Source: Gemmatimonadota bacterium
GTDB taxonomy: Bacteria > Gemmatimonadota > Gemmatimonadetes > Gemmatimonadales > Gemmatimonadaceae
NCBI GenBank assembly: GCA_016704465.1
Contig: JADJAD010000007.1
Span: 62,001 to 126,000 of the forward strand
Reading direction: 5' to 3'
Length of the DNA: 64,000 nt
Shown here: positions 9,348-17,465 of the stretch, in pieces
Numbering within the stretch: position 1 is the stretch's first letter
Layout: every line of letters starts with the position of its first letter
Translations under genes and position numbers: made by a program
Notes under the pieces: generated by a model
Seen by the model: only the letters and a program-made list of their open reading frames with translations
Databases searched by the model: none
Told to the model about the DNA's origin: nothing

Positions 9348-9374
9348 CCCGCGCGCGCGCATCGCGCGCGCGGG
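9348..9374. terminator. Perfect 12-bp GC hairpin
   Basis: CCCGCGCGCGCG, loop CAT, then its exact complement. It lies 10 bases after the PPOX-like gene and 20 bases before the phospholipase gene. There is no T-run. The alternating CG could also adopt Z-DNA. It may end the upstream message or hinder read-through to the next gene. Confidence 0.5.
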
Positions 9375-9394
9375 CGAGATGTGTCGAGCGCATC

Positions 9395-10660
9395 GTGAGC
9401 TGGAGCGTCGTGCTCGCGGTAGTCGTCACCGCGTTGATCGTCCTCGTCCTCCTCAATCTCTCGAGCGGCGAGAAGAAGATCAGCAAGCGCATCGCGCCCA
9501 TCTACGCAGTCACCGATCCGCAGTTCCAGCGTTCCATGGGGAGCCTGCTTGGTCCGTCCCTGGCGCACGGCAATCGCGTCGTGGGGCTGCGCAATGGCCG
9601 GGAAATATTCCCGGCGATGCTCGACGCGATTCGCCAGGCACGGCGGACGATCTGCTTCGAGACGTATATCTACTGGTCGGGCGAGATCGGCCGAGCGTTT
9701 GCCGATGCGCTCGTCGAGCGGGCCCGGAGCGGGATCAAGGTGCACGTCTTGCTCGACTGGATCGGCAGCGTGAAGATGGAGGGCGACCTGCTCGAGCGCC
9801 TGAGCGCGGGAGCGGTGCAGGTGCGCCGGTATCACCCGCCGCGCTGGTACAACCTCGGACGCCTCAACAACCGCACCCATCGCAAGCTGCTCGTCGTCGA
9901 TGGTGAGGTCGGCTTCACCGGCGGCGTCGGCATCGCCGACAACTGGATGGGCAACGCCGACGGTCCCGATCATTGGCGCGACTCGCACTATCGGCTCGAA
10001 GGGCCGGCCGTGGCGCAGATGCAGGCGGCGTTTCTCGACAACTGGATGAAGACCGAGGGCGAGGTCCTGCACGGCGAAGAATACTTCCCATCACTCGAGA
10101 CGTCGGGCGATTCGCTGGCCCAGGTCTTCCGAAGCTCTCCGAACGAGGGAAGCGAAAGCGTCCGACTCATGTACCTGCTGTCGATCGCCGGCGCCCGGCG
10201 CAGCGTGCGCATCGCGGCTTCCTACTTCGTTCCCGATGACCTGTCGATCGAGACGATTGTCGGCGCGCGCGCACGCGGGGTGCACGTGACGATCGTGCTG
10301 CCGGGCGCGACGATCGATACGGAGGTGACGCGCATGGCATCGCGCTCGCGCTGGGGACCGCTCCTGCGCGCGGGAGTCGAGATCTACGAGTATCGCCCCA
10401 CGATGTATCACTGCAAGATCATGATTGTCGACGACATCTGGGTGTCTGTCGGCTCGACCAACTTCGACAACCGATCGTTCCGCCTCAACGACGAGGCCAA
10501 CCTCAACGTGTACGATCGCGACTTTGCCGGCTCGCAGGTCGCCGACTTCGACCGCGATCTCGCCCGGTCGGACCGGGTGACGCTCGACGCGTGGTCGAGA
10601 CGTCCACTGCGAGAGCGGGTGGTCGACCGGCTGGCCGGGCTGCTGCGCTCGCAGCTGTAG
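9395..10660 (+). CDS. Cardiolipin synthase-like phospholipase D
   Basis: Membrane-attached phospholipid transferase of 421 residues. One N-terminal transmembrane helix (residues 2-22) precedes two phospholipase D modules. The first HKD site is in HRKLLVVDG near residue 166, the second in HCKIMIVDD near 340, followed by the expected GSTNFDNRS. Cardiolipin synthases join two phosphatidylglycerols; the spacing and ETYIYWSGEIG segment fit the ClsA/ClsB group. Start is the GTG at 9395; no good Shine-Dalgarno, since the hairpin sits just before it. The next gene starts 220 bases downstream after a 13-bp minisatellite. Confidence 0.92.
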   Translation: MSWSVVLAVVVTALIVLVLLNLSSGEKKISKRIAPIYAVTDPQFQRSMGSLLGPSLAHGNRVVGLRNGREIFPAMLDAIRQARRTICFETYIYWSGEIGRAFADALVERARSGIKVHVLLDWIGSVKMEGDLLERLSAGAVQVRRYHPPRWYNLGRLNNRTHRKLLVVDGEVGFTGGVGIADNWMGNADGPDHWRDSHYRLEGPAVAQMQAAFLDNWMKTEGEVLHGEEYFPSLETSGDSLAQVFRSSPNEGSESVRLMYLLSIAGARRSVRIAASYFVPDDLSIETIVGARARGVHVTIVLPGATIDTEVTRMASRSRWGPLLRAGVEIYEYRPTMYHCKIMIVDDIWVSVGSTNFDNRSFRLNDEANLNVYDRDFAGSQVADFDRDLARSDRVTLDAWSRRPLRERVVDRLAGLLRSQL

Positions 10661-10711
10661 CCGGACGGAGGTGCGACCCCTCGGGCTGCTCGACCTGGCA
10701 GCGTGTCGGCA

Positions 10712-10763
10712 CGCGCCCAGTGCACGCGCCCAGTGCACGCGCCCAGTGCACGCGCCCAGTGCA
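10712..10763. repeat. 13-bp tandem repeat, 4 exact copies
   Basis: The unit CGCGCCCAGTGCA is repeated four times without mismatch, between the phospholipase and permease genes. A slippage-prone minisatellite in the upstream region of the permease; not coding in any gene I accept. Confidence 0.9.
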
Positions 10764-10879
10764 CGCGCAGCCCCCCGCGAGGAGTAGACCGGCTCTCCCC
10801 TGCAGGGCAATTGTCGCGCGCGCGTGTGTTGGGCACTGTGTACGACGCTGTCCAGGAACTCACGCTTCGGGAACTCGCC

Positions 10880-12088
10880 ATGCCACACGAACGCACGTCA
10901 CGGGTCATGCGCGATACGATGGAGCGTGCCATCCGCCGCAGCGGACTGGTCCTTCCGCGCCCCGTCTTTCCGGACGCGCCCGACGAGGCGTCGGCAGACA
11001 TCCCGCTGGCTCGCACGGGTTCGACTCCCCGCGCGCCGATCGTGACCGCAGCGAGCGTGACGGTGCTCGCGCTGCTGGCGTTCCTCTCTTCGCTCTACGT
11101 CGCCCGCGCGGTCATCCTCCCGGTCGTGGTCGCGATCCTTGCGAGCTTCGTGCTGCGCGGCCCCGTGCGTCGGCTGCGGCGGCTGGGCATTCGCGAACCG
11201 CTCGGCGCCGGTATCATCGTGCTCGGATTCGTGTTCGTGGTGGTCACCGCGATCGGCCTCCTGTCTGGCCCTGCCATCAGCTGGGCTGACCGGGCACCGC
11301 AGGCGCTGAGCGACGTGGAGCGCAAGGTGCGCAAGGTGACACGCCCGATGACCCGGTGGATCGCCACGGCGCAACGTGTCGAGGAGATGGCGTCCGTCGC
11401 GACGCCGACCGGAGGAAAGGCTGCTCCCGTGGTGGTCTCCGCCACCCGCGCATCGTGGGCCACTCGGGCGTTTGGCGGCGCCGTCAGCCTCGCGGTCGCC
11501 GGGCTCACCGTGACCTTTCTCACCTACTTCCTGCTCGCCTCGGGCGACCTCTTCATGCGCAAGCTGGTGAAGGTCCTTCCGTTCAACGCCGATCGGCAGG
11601 GCGTACCCCGAAAGATCAGCGACGAGGTCGAGCTGGCCATCGCACGCTACCTGCGCACGACGCTGTTCATCAACATCGGGCTCGGCATCGCCACCTGGGG
11701 ACTGCTGCTCCTGCTCGGCATGCCGAACGCAGGGCTCTGGGGGTCGATGGCCGCGATGTTGAACTTCATCCCCTACCTCGGTGCGCTCCTGACGACCGCC
11801 GTCCTCACAGTGGCGGCGATCGCAGTGTTCGAGAGCGTCTCGAGCGCGCTGCTCGTCCCTGCCGCGTTCCTGCTGCTCAACCTGATCGAGAGCAATCTCG
11901 TCACTCCCACGCTGCTCGGACGGCAGTTCCCGCTCAACACTGTCGCCATCTTCATCGGGTTGATGCTCTGGGGCTTCGTCTGGGGCGTGCCGGGGGCCAT
12001 ACTCGCGGTGCCGATCATGGTCACCCTCAAGATCCTGTGCGATCGGGTGCCCTCCCTTCGACCGTTCGGTGAGTTCCTGGGACAGTGA
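10880..12088 (+). CDS. AI-2E family transporter (PerM-like permease)
   Basis: 402-residue polytopic membrane protein. After a polar N-terminus of about 55 residues come a paired hydrophobic segment (VTVLALLAFLSSLYVA and VILPVVVAILASFVLRGP), a third helix near 115, an amphipathic central domain, then AVSLAVAGLTVTFLTYFLLASGD-type helices and a C-terminal bundle ending in the family's PGAILAVPIMVTLK. The family includes the AI-2 exporter TqsA and Na/H antiporter-like members; substrate here is unknown. I start at the ATG at 10880; upstream ORF extension runs through the minisatellite. Ribosome site is weak. Confidence 0.9.
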   Translation: MPHERTSRVMRDTMERAIRRSGLVLPRPVFPDAPDEASADIPLARTGSTPRAPIVTAASVTVLALLAFLSSLYVARAVILPVVVAILASFVLRGPVRRLRRLGIREPLGAGIIVLGFVFVVVTAIGLLSGPAISWADRAPQALSDVERKVRKVTRPMTRWIATAQRVEEMASVATPTGGKAAPVVVSATRASWATRAFGGAVSLAVAGLTVTFLTYFLLASGDLFMRKLVKVLPFNADRQGVPRKISDEVELAIARYLRTTLFINIGLGIATWGLLLLLGMPNAGLWGSMAAMLNFIPYLGALLTTAVLTVAAIAVFESVSSALLVPAAFLLLNLIESNLVTPTLLGRQFPLNTVAIFIGLMLWGFVWGVPGAILAVPIMVTLKILCDRVPSLRPFGEFLGQ

Positions 12089-12431
12089 GTGTGCGGGACA
12101 GTGCGTACGTGCACGCCCCCCGGGTCACGTCGGGCCCGTCGCACGTACTCCCCACGAGAGACGTAGATTCGCTCCGCGCGAGCAATTTCGCACAGCGACG
12201 GTGACTCCCATATTCTCCCCACCGCCGAACCAAACGCAGTGCAGCATCGCGGGCGGGACGCGGGTATTGCGACACCGGTCGGGACCTTCCGGGGGGAAGG
12301 CACCAGGCCGATCGCAGATATGCAGGACGCGACGCCGTGGGGTGGCGCATGGAAGTGCATGGCGACCGGGATGGCGCCATGCACTTCGTGCGTTTGCGAT
12401 GGGGCGCACCGGTTACTGTCGTGCGCCGGCG
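12089..12431. other. Convergent intergenic region
   Basis: 343 bases between the permease and the next hybrid kinase, which face each other. Apart from the strong hairpin at 12352-12387 I see no gene or operator. Confidence 0.5.
12352..12387. terminator. Bidirectional terminator-like hairpin
   Basis: Perfect 13-bp stem, GAAGTGCATGGCG and its exact complement, with a 10-base loop. It lies between two convergent genes, as a shared terminator would. No T-run follows on either side. Confidence 0.6.
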
Positions 12432-14396
12432 TCAGTCCCCGGTCGCTGCGCCCGTGAACAGGAGCTGAACCAGCGCAGTGAGCGCCGGCAGTTCGACCGG
12501 CTTGACCAGGTGTGCGTCGAAGCCAGCCGCAGTGGAGCGCTGCCGATCCTCGTCCTGCCCCCAGCCGGTCACGGCGACAATCTTCGCGCGCCGGCCGCAC
12601 GCTTCCTGCCGAAGCGCACGGCACACCGCATGGCCGTCGAGGCCCGGCAATCCGATGTCGAGCAGGATCACGTCGGGACGAACGACTCGCGCTCGCTGGA
12701 TCGCGTCGGTGCCGTCGTAGACGGCATGCACCTCGTGCCCGATCCGCCGCAAGAGCGCCTCGAGAGTGTCGGCATTTTCCCGACAGTCCTCCACGATGAG
12801 CATGCGCCGCCTGACGAACGTGTCGGCGCCGGCCTCTGGCGGCGGCGCGTCATCACGGATGCCTGGCTCCACCGACAGCGGAAGGCGGACGACGAACTCG
12901 CTGCCGTGGCCCGCTCCTTCGCTGTGCGCCGTGACGGTCCCGCCGTGCATGCGGACCAGTCGCTGCACCAGCGACAACCCGATGCCCAATCCACCGTGTG
13001 ATCGGCCCCGAGCCGCATCTACCTGGGCGAACATCTCGAAGACGTGCGAGAGCATGTCCGCCGGGATCCCGATCCCCGTGTCGCGTACCCTCACCGTGAG
13101 CACGTCGTCGTCGCGCTCGGCACTGAGCGATATGCGCCCGCCCGGTTCGGTGTACTTGCCCGCGTTGTTTAGCAGGTTCGCGAACACCTGCGAGAGTCGC
13201 AGCGGGTCGGCATCCAGGATGATCGGTTCGGAGGCCAGGCTGACGGTCAGCGCATGACCAGCCTTCGCGAGGTCGCCGCGGCAGGTCTCGACAGCCTGCC
13301 GGATGATCGGCGCGAGTTCGACGCGCTCGCGCTTCAGCTCGAGTTTGTCGTTCGTGATGCGACTGAGATCGAGCAGGTCCTCGATGAGGCGCACCATGTG
13401 ACCAACCTGCCGCTCCATGGTCGCCAGCGCCTTGCCGCTCAGCACGGGATCGGCAGCGGCGAGTCGCAGCAGTGCGATCGAGTTGGTAATGGGCGCCAGC
13501 GGATTGCGAAGTTCGTGTGCCAGCGTCGCGAGGAACTCGTTCTTGCGACGATCCGCCATCGACAGGTCCGCAGCCAGCGTGTGCAGCCGTTCTTCGGCCG
13601 TCTTGCGCGCCGTGATGTCCTGGATGGTCCCGATAAACCGGATCGACGCCTGCTCATCGACCGGCTCGGTCGCCCCGGTGAGCTCAATCCAGCGAACCTC
13701 CCCATCCGGACGCCGAATGCGTCCCTCGAAGTGGAAGCGCGACTCGCGCCGCAGCGCACGATCCCGTTGCTCCTGAAATGCGGGAAGGTCCTCGGGGTGC
13801 AGGTAGTCGGTGGTGAATCGCGCCGCACCGATCGGAGGATCGGTGCGTGAAATGCCGAGGATCTCGTAAGGTCGGTCGTTCTCCCACTGCACCTGGTCGG
13901 TCGTTGGGTCCCACGACCAGATGCCCAGTTGCGCGGCATCGGTCGCCAGGCGCAGCCGCTTCTCGCCCTCCTTGAGCGCCTTCTCCCAGCTTTGGCGCTC
14001 GCTCAGGTCGTAGAAGTAGCAGATGACACCGTACCGACCGTCGGGAAGCGTGAGACGCTCAATGCGCCAATCATACGCCTCGACGTCGCCAATGTCCTTG
14101 CGCTGTTCGACCGTACTGGGCGCCGAGTACGGTTCGCCCGTCGCCAAGGTGTGCCGGAACCTGCCGAGCGCGTCGCTGGCGAATGGGTCTGGCCACAAGA
14201 TCCGAAGCACTTCCTCGAAGTCCCGCCCGAGCAGCGGATGCACGGTCGCGAAGACCTTCTGCGCGCCAAGGCTGACCTCGCTGAGCCGGAAATCGGCATC
14301 CACGAGGTAGACGCCGAATGGATTGCTGCGGATCAGCGACCGAAAAGCGTCTCGATCCGTTCTCCGGGCCACCGCGTCCGCATCGAGGGAGGTCAC
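12432..14396 (-). CDS. Soluble hybrid sensor histidine kinase (PAS x2, HisKA, HATPase, receiver)
   Basis: 654 residues, no membrane segment. PAS fold 1 covers about residues 18-130 (FRSLIRSNPFGVYLVD). PAS fold 2 with a PAC tail covers about 145-275 (RPDGEVRWIELTG). The H-box is FLATLAHELRNPLAP near 290, ATPase boxes are NLLNNAGKYTEPGG, DTGIGIPADML and GGLGIGLSLV, and the receiver has MLIVEDC, acceptor Asp in VILLDIGLPG near 578 and LVKPVEL. Start is a GTG at 14396 after GAGGGAG-poor sequence, so it is less certain than the family. The receiver is a close relative of those at 1-330 and 8062-8500, suggesting local duplication. Confidence 0.92.
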   Translation of the reverse strand: MTSLDADAVARRTDRDAFRSLIRSNPFGVYLVDADFRLSEVSLGAQKVFATVHPLLGRDFEEVLRILWPDPFASDALGRFRHTLATGEPYSAPSTVEQRKDIGDVEAYDWRIERLTLPDGRYGVICYFYDLSERQSWEKALKEGEKRLRLATDAAQLGIWSWDPTTDQVQWENDRPYEILGISRTDPPIGAARFTTDYLHPEDLPAFQEQRDRALRRESRFHFEGRIRRPDGEVRWIELTGATEPVDEQASIRFIGTIQDITARKTAEERLHTLAADLSMADRRKNEFLATLAHELRNPLAPITNSIALLRLAAADPVLSGKALATMERQVGHMVRLIEDLLDLSRITNDKLELKRERVELAPIIRQAVETCRGDLAKAGHALTVSLASEPIILDADPLRLSQVFANLLNNAGKYTEPGGRISLSAERDDDVLTVRVRDTGIGIPADMLSHVFEMFAQVDAARGRSHGGLGIGLSLVQRLVRMHGGTVTAHSEGAGHGSEFVVRLPLSVEPGIRDDAPPPEAGADTFVRRRMLIVEDCRENADTLEALLRRIGHEVHAVYDGTDAIQRARVVRPDVILLDIGLPGLDGHAVCRALRQEACGRRAKIVAVTGWGQDEDRQRSTAAGFDAHLVKPVELPALTALVQLLFTGAATGD

Positions 14397-14583
14397 GTGC
14401 GCTCAACTCAGGGTGGGCGATTCGCCGCGGAAGCACGGGGCAACGGAGACAACCTACGGGATGTTCTGACGTGCGCAATCGGACCCGTTGCACGCCGCCT
14501 CCGTCCGCGCGTGGCGCGGTGACTACGCAGCGCGAGGCGGGCCCGCGGCAACTGACCGACACTAACCCGTCGTCAGGCGCCCC

Positions 14584-14766
14584 TCAAGTCTCCGCCCAAT
14601 CCCGCGCCTTCGCACTCCCCCCGGGTTCGCATCCACATCCCGCATCGCATCCCGCCGCACCCGTGGCCCGCGTAGCGCGTACGGCGCGCCATACCCGGCG
14701 CCCCAGGAACCCGAGCGCCACGCCGACGATCGCGACGATGACAAGCGTATCAATGGTCAGTGTCAT
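14584..14766 (-). CDS. FeoB-associated Cys-rich membrane peptide
   Basis: 60 residues: one N-terminal transmembrane helix (TLVIVAIVGVALGFLGRRV) and a tail with clustered cysteines (CDAGCGC). This is the layout of the FeoB-associated Cys-rich family (pfam12669 type), thought to assist ferrous iron transport. GGAGGG lies within the end of feoB and the ATG comes two bases after the feoB stop, so the two are translationally coupled. It closes the feoA-feoB operon. Confidence 0.85.
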   Translation of the reverse strand: MTLTIDTLVIVAIVGVALGFLGRRVWRAVRATRATGAAGCDAGCGCEPGGSAKARDWAET

Positions 14767-14768
14767 GA

Positions 14769-16973
14769 CTACCCTCCAAGGCCTAACGCCAACCCGCCTC
14801 GATACACGATCCACGCCGCCCCGTACGCGAGCGCCAGCATGTAGCCGAACTGCAGGCCCGCCCACTGCCACCCAACGCGCCCGCCCCCGGCCTCACGCAC
14901 GGTCACGGCCACGGTGCTGATGCACATGAGGGCGAAGACGTAGAAGACCATGAGCCCCACCGCCACCAGGGTCGTGTACGTCGGGGCACCGGTGGTGGGG
15001 TTGCGCTCGGCGCGCAGGCGCTGCCCCAGCGCCACCGCCTCGTCACCCCTGTCGCCAACGCCATAGATGGTCCCCATCGTCGACACAAAGACTTCGCGCG
15101 CCGCGAAGCTGGCGGCGATCGACACGCCGATCTTCCAGTCGTAGCCTAACGGGCGCACCGCCGGCTCAATCGCGTGGCCCACCCGCCCCAACAACGAGTT
15201 CGCGAGCTGCTGCTCCTGCTGCGCCTCTTCGGGAAGGGTGGCGTCCACTGCCGTACGCGGATACGTCGCCATGGCCCACAGCACGATGGACAGCGACAGG
15301 ATCACCGTGCCGGCCCGGCGCAGGAACAGGCGGCACCGCTGGGCCACCGACACGGCCAGCGAGTGCAGGCTCGGCCACCGATACCCCGGCAGCTCGAGGA
15401 TCATCGGGCGCACGGGGCCCTTGAGCAGCGTGCGCTTGAAGATGGCCGCCGCGCCCAGCGCCGCGAGCGTGCCCAGCAGGTACATCCCCAGCATCGTCAA
15501 ACCCTGCAATCCCACACCGGCGAAGTAGACAACCGGCGGGACAAACGATCCGATGAGCAGCGTGTACACCGGCAACCGCGCCGAGCAGCTCATGAGCGGC
15601 ACTACCATAATCGTCGCCAGGCGATCCTTCGGGTCCTCGATCGTGCGCGTAGCCATGATCCCCGGCACGGCGCAGGCGTAGCCCGAGAGCATGGGGATGA
15701 AGCTCTTGCCGTGCAGCCCGACCTTGCGCATGACTCGATCCATCAGGAAGGCCGCGCGCGCCATGTACCCGGACTGCTCCAGCAGTCCGATGAAGGCGAA
15801 CAGGATGGCAATCTGCGGGAGGAAGACCAGCACCGACCCGACGCCGGCGAACACGCCGTCCACCACCAGGCCGCGCAGGTCGCCCGCGGGCATCCACCCC
15901 GCCACCAGCTCCCCCCCGCGTGCCACCCCCCACTCGATGGCCTCGATGAACGGCTGCGCCCACGTGAAGACCGACTGGAAGACAAGCGCCATGAGCGCCA
16001 GGAAGATCAGCGGTCCCCACACGCGGTGCAGGATCACGGTATCGATGCGATGGCTGCGATCACTCCCGGTGACGGAGGTGCTGGTGACCGTGCGCTCAGT
16101 GACCCCCGAGATCCACGCATAACGCACTTCGGACTCGAGGCGATGCGGGGCGAAGCCCGCGCCCTGCAAGGCGGTGACCGCCTCGCCGACCTCGCGCAGC
16201 AGCTCCGTCTGCCCAAGCACATGCGGCTCGGCGCGCGTCGCCGCCAGCAGGCGCAACGCTTCCATGCGAGCGGCCGAGGGGAGCATCCCGCTTCCCACCA
16301 ACCGCCCCACGAGCGGGGCAAGGATCCCCTCAGCCACGCCGGGCAGGGTGAATCGTCGCGCGGGCGCGGGGAGCCCCGCAGCGATTTCCAGCGCCCGCTT
16401 CACCGTCTCGATCCCCTCACCACGCTTGGCGACGGTCGGGACCACCGAGACACCGAGTTCGTGGATCAGCTCGGGAACATCGATCACCAGCCCGTCTTCC
16501 TGCGCCACATCGAACTGGTTGAGCGCAACGACGACGGGGATGCCCAGTTCCATCACCTGACTGGTGAGGAAGAGGTTCCGGTCGAGATGTGCCGCGTCCA
16601 CGACCACCAGTACGACCTGCGGACTCCAGCGGTCGACATCGTGGCCGAGCAGGACGTCGAGGGCGATCTTCTCGTCGGGCGACCCGGCGCTGAGGGAGTA
16701 GCTCCCGGGCAGGTCGAGCACGGCGACCCTGCGGCCGTCGGGTGTCCGGAAGTGCCCCTCGACGCGCTCGACCGTGACGCCGGCAAAGTTGCCGACACGC
16801 TGCCGCAGCCCGGTCAAGGCGTTGAAGAGGGTGGTTTTCCCGGTGTTGGGGTTGCCGATGATGGCCACGCGCAACACCGCGTTCGCATCATCGATCGTTC
16901 CGGAGCGCCCTCCGGCCAGCTGCTCACCCACCGGCGTGCGCGGACGTTGGACGGTCGTCGTCGACGACATCAC
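14769..16973 (-). CDS. feoB: Ferrous iron transporter FeoB
   Basis: 734-residue inner-membrane Fe(II) transporter with an N-terminal G domain. G1 is GNPNTGKTT near residue 40, G2 region includes VGNFAGVTVERVEG, G3 is DLPGSYSLS, and G4 reads NQFD where many relatives have NMxD or NKxD. The helical spacer (to about 300) leads to the transmembrane core with the Gate motifs (GYMARAAFLMDRVMRKVGLHGKS region, residues 400-440, and MSCSARLPVY near 470). The C-terminal helices run to the end. Start is a GTG at 16973 followed at once by ATG at 16970; ribosome site is poor. feoA lies 42 bases upstream, the Cys-rich peptide overlaps downstream. Confidence 0.97.
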   Translation of the reverse strand: MMSSTTTVQRPRTPVGEQLAGGRSGTIDDANAVLRVAIIGNPNTGKTTLFNALTGLRQRVGNFAGVTVERVEGHFRTPDGRRVAVLDLPGSYSLSAGSPDEKIALDVLLGHDVDRWSPQVVLVVVDAAHLDRNLFLTSQVMELGIPVVVALNQFDVAQEDGLVIDVPELIHELGVSVVPTVAKRGEGIETVKRALEIAAGLPAPARRFTLPGVAEGILAPLVGRLVGSGMLPSAARMEALRLLAATRAEPHVLGQTELLREVGEAVTALQGAGFAPHRLESEVRYAWISGVTERTVTSTSVTGSDRSHRIDTVILHRVWGPLIFLALMALVFQSVFTWAQPFIEAIEWGVARGGELVAGWMPAGDLRGLVVDGVFAGVGSVLVFLPQIAILFAFIGLLEQSGYMARAAFLMDRVMRKVGLHGKSFIPMLSGYACAVPGIMATRTIEDPKDRLATIMVVPLMSCSARLPVYTLLIGSFVPPVVYFAGVGLQGLTMLGMYLLGTLAALGAAAIFKRTLLKGPVRPMILELPGYRWPSLHSLAVSVAQRCRLFLRRAGTVILSLSIVLWAMATYPRTAVDATLPEEAQQEQQLANSLLGRVGHAIEPAVRPLGYDWKIGVSIAASFAAREVFVSTMGTIYGVGDRGDEAVALGQRLRAERNPTTGAPTYTTLVAVGLMVFYVFALMCISTVAVTVREAGGGRVGWQWAGLQFGYMLALAYGAAWIVYRGGLALGLGG

Positions 16974-17015
16974 GAGGACCGTCGCCTCAGCGAGCCCTGG
17001 TGCGCCTTCACGGGA

Positions 17016-17333
17016 TCAACCCCGAAGACGGTCCGGCTGCACGGTAATGCCGGAGGTCAGGGCCTGACCGAGCGCCAGTCGCGTGCCGCGCACATCCAGG
17101 ACCATGCAGTGGCGCGAGTCGATGACGCATACCCGGCTCCCCTCGTACAACCCGAGCGCACGCAGGCGGCATCCCTCGTCGGCCGAGCAGGCGATGTCGA
17201 CGACCGTGGCGCGACTCCCCGGCAGACACTGGGCGAGCGCGCAAGGGCGCTCCCCAGCGGACGGATCCGCTTCGGCGAAAGCAGGGAGTTGGCGGGTGTT
17301 GGCCACGATCGGTTTGTTGAGAATGATTCTCAT
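17016..17333 (-). CDS. feoA: FeoA-domain protein
   Basis: 105-residue partner of FeoB with an SH3-like FeoA fold: LPGSRATVVDIACSADEGCRLRALGL followed by GSRVCVI and TRLALGQALTSGITV. It has an N-terminal extension of about 35 residues with two Cys (PCALAQC) that most FeoA proteins lack. ATG at 17333 has GGGAG six bases upstream. The first codons form a perfect 7-1-7 Fur-like palindrome, so iron repression at the start codon is likely. First gene of the feo operon. Confidence 0.93.
   Translation of the reverse strand: MRIILNKPIVANTRQLPAFAEADPSAGERPCALAQCLPGSRATVVDIACSADEGCRLRALGLYEGSRVCVIDSRHCMVLDVRGTRLALGQALTSGITVQPDRLRG
17318..17332. promoter_or_regulatory. Fur-box-like palindrome on the feoA start codon
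   Basis: TGAGAATGATTCTCA is a perfect 7-1-7 inverted repeat matching the Fur consensus TGATAATNATTATCA at 13 of 15 positions. It overlaps the ATG and first codons of feoA. Sequence match is seen; binding by a Fur-family repressor is inferred from the iron-transport context. Confidence 0.75.
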
Positions 17334-17465
17334 GTGCTCCCTCTGATACTACGCCAACACCCGGGGTGGCTGCAATGGGGAGTTTCTGACTCGGCAAAGC
17401 AAATTTCGGAACGGCGACGAGGCCGACTGGCGGATCGCATAGCCAAGTCAGGCCCGCGGGCTCGG

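Noticed and set aside
10712..10763. CRISPR-like repeats
   Set aside because: Units abut directly with no spacers and no cas genes.
10703..10879. N-terminal extension of the permease through the 13-bp repeat
   Set aside because: Repeat-coded residues (CTRPVHAPSARAQ) look nothing like the family; the ATG at 10880 fits.
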